Shown here piece after piece: positions 37,193 through 39,074 of a stretch of 39,074 bases of DNA. The stretch spans positions 1-39,074 of the forward strand of contig JAAEPH010000048.1 in the NCBI GenBank assembly GCA_024232855.1, written 5' to 3'. The notes under the pieces were generated by a model. It was not told the origin of the DNA, ran no database searches, and saw only the letters and a program-made list of their open reading frames with translations. The number at the start of each line of letters is the position of its first letter. Position 1 is the stretch's first letter. This DNA is from Gammaproteobacteria bacterium. Lineage in GTDB: Bacteria > Pseudomonadota > Gammaproteobacteria > GCA-001735895. A program made the position numbers and the translations under genes.

Positions 37193-37803
37193 CACAGGTT
37201 CGCTATAAACCCGGTGACCCGCGCCTTGACGGCGGTTTCACCCTTCACGGAGACCTCGACATCGATGCGGCGCATGGAAGGATTATCGGTCTTCGAGATC
37301 TTCATCTCCCAGCTCCAATCCGTGTTCGCCATTTCAGTCTCGCCGGTGTGCCGGGTCTTGCTGCCCCAGGTACGCCGGGCCCGATACACGGCAATTTCGT
37401 TGTGTGCGACCCAGCTCGCGATCGTCGATTGCCGCAGATGCGCCGACTTCCAGCCCGACTCAGCCGTGGTGCTGATCACCGCACCCATGCCGAGCGTGAT
37501 CACCAGCAATGCGGTCATGACTTCGAGCAGCGTGAAGCCGCGCTCCTTACCGTCATTCCTCGACTGGAACGGCCTGGGTACGCCCTCACAACCGTCATCC
37601 CGCATCTTGTCCGGGTGGAGCAACGAAACAATCCCGCTCTCATCACCACAACCGTCATCCCGGCGAAGGCCGGGACCCAGTGTTCTTGGGTGTAATCCTT
37701 CGCCTCTGGATCCCGGCCTTCGCCGGGATGACGTGAGGGGGCGCCAGGATGACGTAAGCGAGTGCCAGGATGACGTGCGCATGGATAGCGGTTGGATGCT
37801 CAT
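37192..37803 (-). CDS. gspI: Type II secretion minor pseudopilin I with repeat-derived leader
   Basis: The C-terminal 114 residues are a normal GspI: ERG/FTLLEVMTALLVITLGMGAVIS cleavage region with Glu at +5, then ASWVAHNEIAVYRARRTWG and the closing VKARVTGFIANL. The open frame starts at 37803, where its ATG overlaps the gspH stop (ATGA), the coupling expected for the native start. Between that ATG and the cleavage site lie 89 codons, most of them a family B palindrome read in frame (about 37588-37775). Either an 89-residue leader is made, or translation restarts at the ATG at 37605, giving a 23-residue leader. See findings. Confidence 0.88.
   Translation of the reverse strand: MSIQPLSMRTSSWHSLTSSWRPLTSSRRRPGSRGEGLHPRTLGPGLRRDDGCGDESGIVSLLHPDKMRDDGCEGVPRPFQSRNDGKERGFTLLEVMTALLVITLGMGAVISTTAESGWKSAHLRQSTIASWVAHNEIAVYRARRTWGSKTRHTGETEMANTDWSWEMKISKTDNPSMRRIDVEVSVKGETAVKARVTGFIANL
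37588..37775. repeat. Family B palindromic repeat, copy 3, inside the gspI leader
   Basis: GTCATCCCGGCGAAGGCCGG... (37654-37680) and the arm at 37706-37732, beginning CTGGATCCCGGCC, are reverse complements with one mismatch. ACAACCGTCATCCCG occurs at 37588 and again at 37648, and GCCAGGATGACGT at 37743 and 37763. It looks like one full palindrome flanked by partial copies on each side. Confidence 0.85.
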
Positions 37804-38324
37804 CCCAGCGGCTCCGGTCCGGTCATCAGGACGTTGCCGAGCATATTGCCCTGCAAGACGATCCCGGACCGCGAAAGCTTATCCTCGATGCGCCATTCGA
37901 ACGGCGTCATTTCACCGCTGGCGAGAATCAGAATATGCGGCTGCGGATCGGTTTTCGGCGAGATATCGATGATCTGGTCCTCGATGACCAGCTCCGAAAT
38001 TTGAGATTCGGTCATCTTGAACCGGCTAAAAAAAGAATCTTCGGCAGGCGCCCAGTCGCCCCTTCCATACTCGAGCACTATGAATCCCTTTTCCTGCACC
38101 GAGATCGCGTAATTACGGCCTTCGAAAACCGCTTCCTGATTTAACAGGTGGAATAGCTTACCGAGATCCTTGCCGACGCGTTTCAGATCGCGCGTCTGAT
38201 CGCCGAGGCCCACCGAAAACTGCACCATCGAGATCGTGACCGCGACAATGGCAACCACGACCAGCAATTCCCACAGGGTAAAGCCCCGTTGCGAATCGGC
38301 GGCTCGCGCAGCGTCTGGTGGCAT
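37800..38324 (-). CDS. gspH: Type II secretion minor pseudopilin H
   Basis: The 174 residues start MPPDAARAADSQRG and the prepilin site is RG/FTLWELLVVVAIVAVTISMV, with Glu at +5. The rest fits GspH: the DLKRVGKDLGKLFHLLNQEAVFEGRNYAI helix and strand, GFIVLEYG, PHILILASGEMTPFEW. It starts seven bases after gspG and ends in the ATGA overlap with gspI. I start at 38324; the longer frame to 38681 is an out-of-frame reading of gspG. Confidence 0.92.
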   Translation of the reverse strand: MPPDAARAADSQRGFTLWELLVVVAIVAVTISMVQFSVGLGDQTRDLKRVGKDLGKLFHLLNQEAVFEGRNYAISVQEKGFIVLEYGRGDWAPAEDSFFSRFKMTESQISELVIEDQIIDISPKTDPQPHILILASGEMTPFEWRIEDKLSRSGIVLQGNMLGNVLMTGPEPLG

Positions 38325-38331
38325 ATGCAGG

Positions 38332-38766
38332 CTAGGAATCGAGGTTCCAGTTTCCAATGTCGGCCGCTTCACTTTCTCCTCCGGACGCGGCATCCGCACC
38401 CAGCGAAAACACGTCAAACTCGCCATTGGAGCCCGGGTAGAGGTAGCGATACTCGTTGCCCCACGGGTCCTTGGTGAGTTTCTTGATATAGCCGCCATCG
38501 CGCCAGTTGCGCAGCTCGGACCCCGAGGGCTTGTTGACGAGTGCGTCAAGGCCCTGTGCGGACGACGGGTACACAAAATTATCCAGCTTGTAGAATTCGA
38601 GCGAGGATTCGAGAACGCGGATATCGCTCTTGGCCTTGGCGATGCGCGCATCGTCAACCCGTCCGGCGACCTTGGGCGCAATATAAGCGGCGAGAATCGC
38701 GATAATCGCGACCACGACGATGATTTCGAGCAGGGTAAACCCCTGGTTGGAGCGTAGTTTGTTCAT
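38332..38766 (-). CDS. gspG: Type II secretion major pseudopilin G
   Basis: GspG is the main subunit of the pseudopilus. The 144 residues begin MNKLRSNQG/FTLLEIIVVVAIIAILAAYIAPKV, a classical prepilin peptidase site with Glu at +5. The calcium-loop region is present: LTKDPWGNEYRYLYPGSNGEFDVFSLGAD. I start at the ATG at 38766; an ATG nine codons upstream is in frame. It is the first gene of this block, since gspF does not directly precede it. A possible -10 TATACA lies around 38801-38806. Confidence 0.95.
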   Translation of the reverse strand: MNKLRSNQGFTLLEIIVVVAIIAILAAYIAPKVAGRVDDARIAKAKSDIRVLESSLEFYKLDNFVYPSSAQGLDALVNKPSGSELRNWRDGGYIKKLTKDPWGNEYRYLYPGSNGEFDVFSLGADAASGGESEAADIGNWNLDS

Positions 38767-38809
38767 GTCAGTTAGATTGTCAGGTTGTGCCATGGTTCAT
38801 TGTATACCT

Positions 38810-38979
38810 AGCCTGCACTTCTCACCACAATCCGTTGCGAGGGCGCCGAGAAGCTCGCTGTGGCGTGGCGCACGGACCAGAGGCCGGCGCCGGCGTAGTT
38901 AAACCGACCGGCGGGAGTACGCCACGCCACAGTGAGTTTATCGGCGTCCACAGCAGGAGAGTGGTGAGAAGTGCAGGCT
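38810..38979. repeat. 170-bp nested palindrome (family C)
   Basis: The ends AGCCTGCACTTCTCACCAC (38810-38828) and GTGGTGAGAAGTGCAGGCT (38961-38979) are a perfect 19-base inverted repeat. Inside, CTGTGGCGTGGCG (38858-38870) and CGCCACGCCACAG (38920-38932) are another perfect 13-base pair, and the centre is rich in GCCGGCGCCGG. The plan is that of a MITE-like element without coding capacity. Confidence 0.9.
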
Positions 38980-39072
38980 TGCCCATACAAGCGCAATTGC
39001 AATCGCCATCAACAGGCCGTAGAGGTGCGCGTCGACGATAACACGGGCGCCGATGAGTGCGCCGCTGTTGAC
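38938..39072 (-). CDS. C-terminal end of a probable rhomboid-family protease (cut by window edge)
   Basis: A minus-strand frame enters at the right edge and reads VNSGALIGARVIVDAHLYGLLMAIAIAL, then VWASLHFSPLSCCGRR to a TAA at 38938. The DAHLYG segment followed by a hydrophobic helix is like the last catalytic-His helix of rhomboid-type intramembrane proteases, including rhombosortases. The final 15 or so residues are encoded by the arm of the 170-bp palindrome, so the repeat supplies the stop. Only 45 codons are visible; family assignment is tentative. Confidence 0.45.
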   Translation of the reverse strand, partial: VNSGALIGARVIVDAHLYGLLMAIAIALVWASLHFSPLSCCGRR

Positions 39073-39074
39073 GT

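Overview
The window reads as about 39 kb of chromosome from a gammaproteobacterium, probably a free-living or sediment/marine type that I cannot place to genus. Support comes from sdhE-ygfX behind sdhCDAB, iscR-iscS-iscU with a canonical IscR site, ftsK-lolA-rarA divergent from trxB and aat, dsbC, and a type II secretion block gspG-N. There are no rRNA or tRNA genes, no phage and no CRISPR. The unusual feature is the number of palindromic repeats, several of which intrude on coding sequence.

Layout. 1-4000 (leftward): repeat copy, cysG, then iscR-iscS-iscU ending at a strong terminator; iscA, hscBA and fdx are absent here. 4117-8825 (leftward): a succinate dehydrogenase operon running from an SDHAF4-like assembly factor through sdhC, sdhD, sdhA, sdhB, sdhE and ygfX to a DUF1249 gene, so complex II is encoded with two maturation factors. 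8944-14107 (leftward): dsbC, rarA, lolA, ftsK. 14292-17096 (rightward): trxB, a FemAB/GNAT-like gene and aat, followed by a repeat-filled gap.

17481-23309 (leftward): a carbon module of maeB, a 55-residue membrane protein, malyl-CoA lyase and a two-subunit ligase that resembles malate thiokinase (MtkAB) more than SucCD. Together they would interconvert malate with acetyl-CoA plus glyoxylate, and malate with pyruvate. 23362-25316 (leftward): an Atm1-type ABC exporter coupled to a broken S24-peptidase-like gene. 25680-28924 (rightward): a class I amidotransferase, a CDP-alcohol phosphatidyltransferase and a CYTH-CHAD protein.

29314-33114 (rightward): galU, pgi and a UDP-sugar dehydrogenase homologue that has lost its catalytic Cys, all tightly packed. 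33268-38766 (leftward): gspG-H-I-J-K-L-M-N, in which a palindromic repeat has become the leader of GspI. The right edge holds a 170-bp nested palindrome and the C-terminus of a probable rhomboid-family protease.

Three repeat families recur: (A) a roughly 168-bp element with conserved ends and stems that stay paired although their sequence differs between copies (1-140, 19590-19757, 29118-29285); (B) a GTCATCCCGGCG-type palindrome (23371-23460, 33125-33250, 37588-37775); (C) the single 38810-38979 palindrome. All calls come from reading the sequence; no database search was possible.
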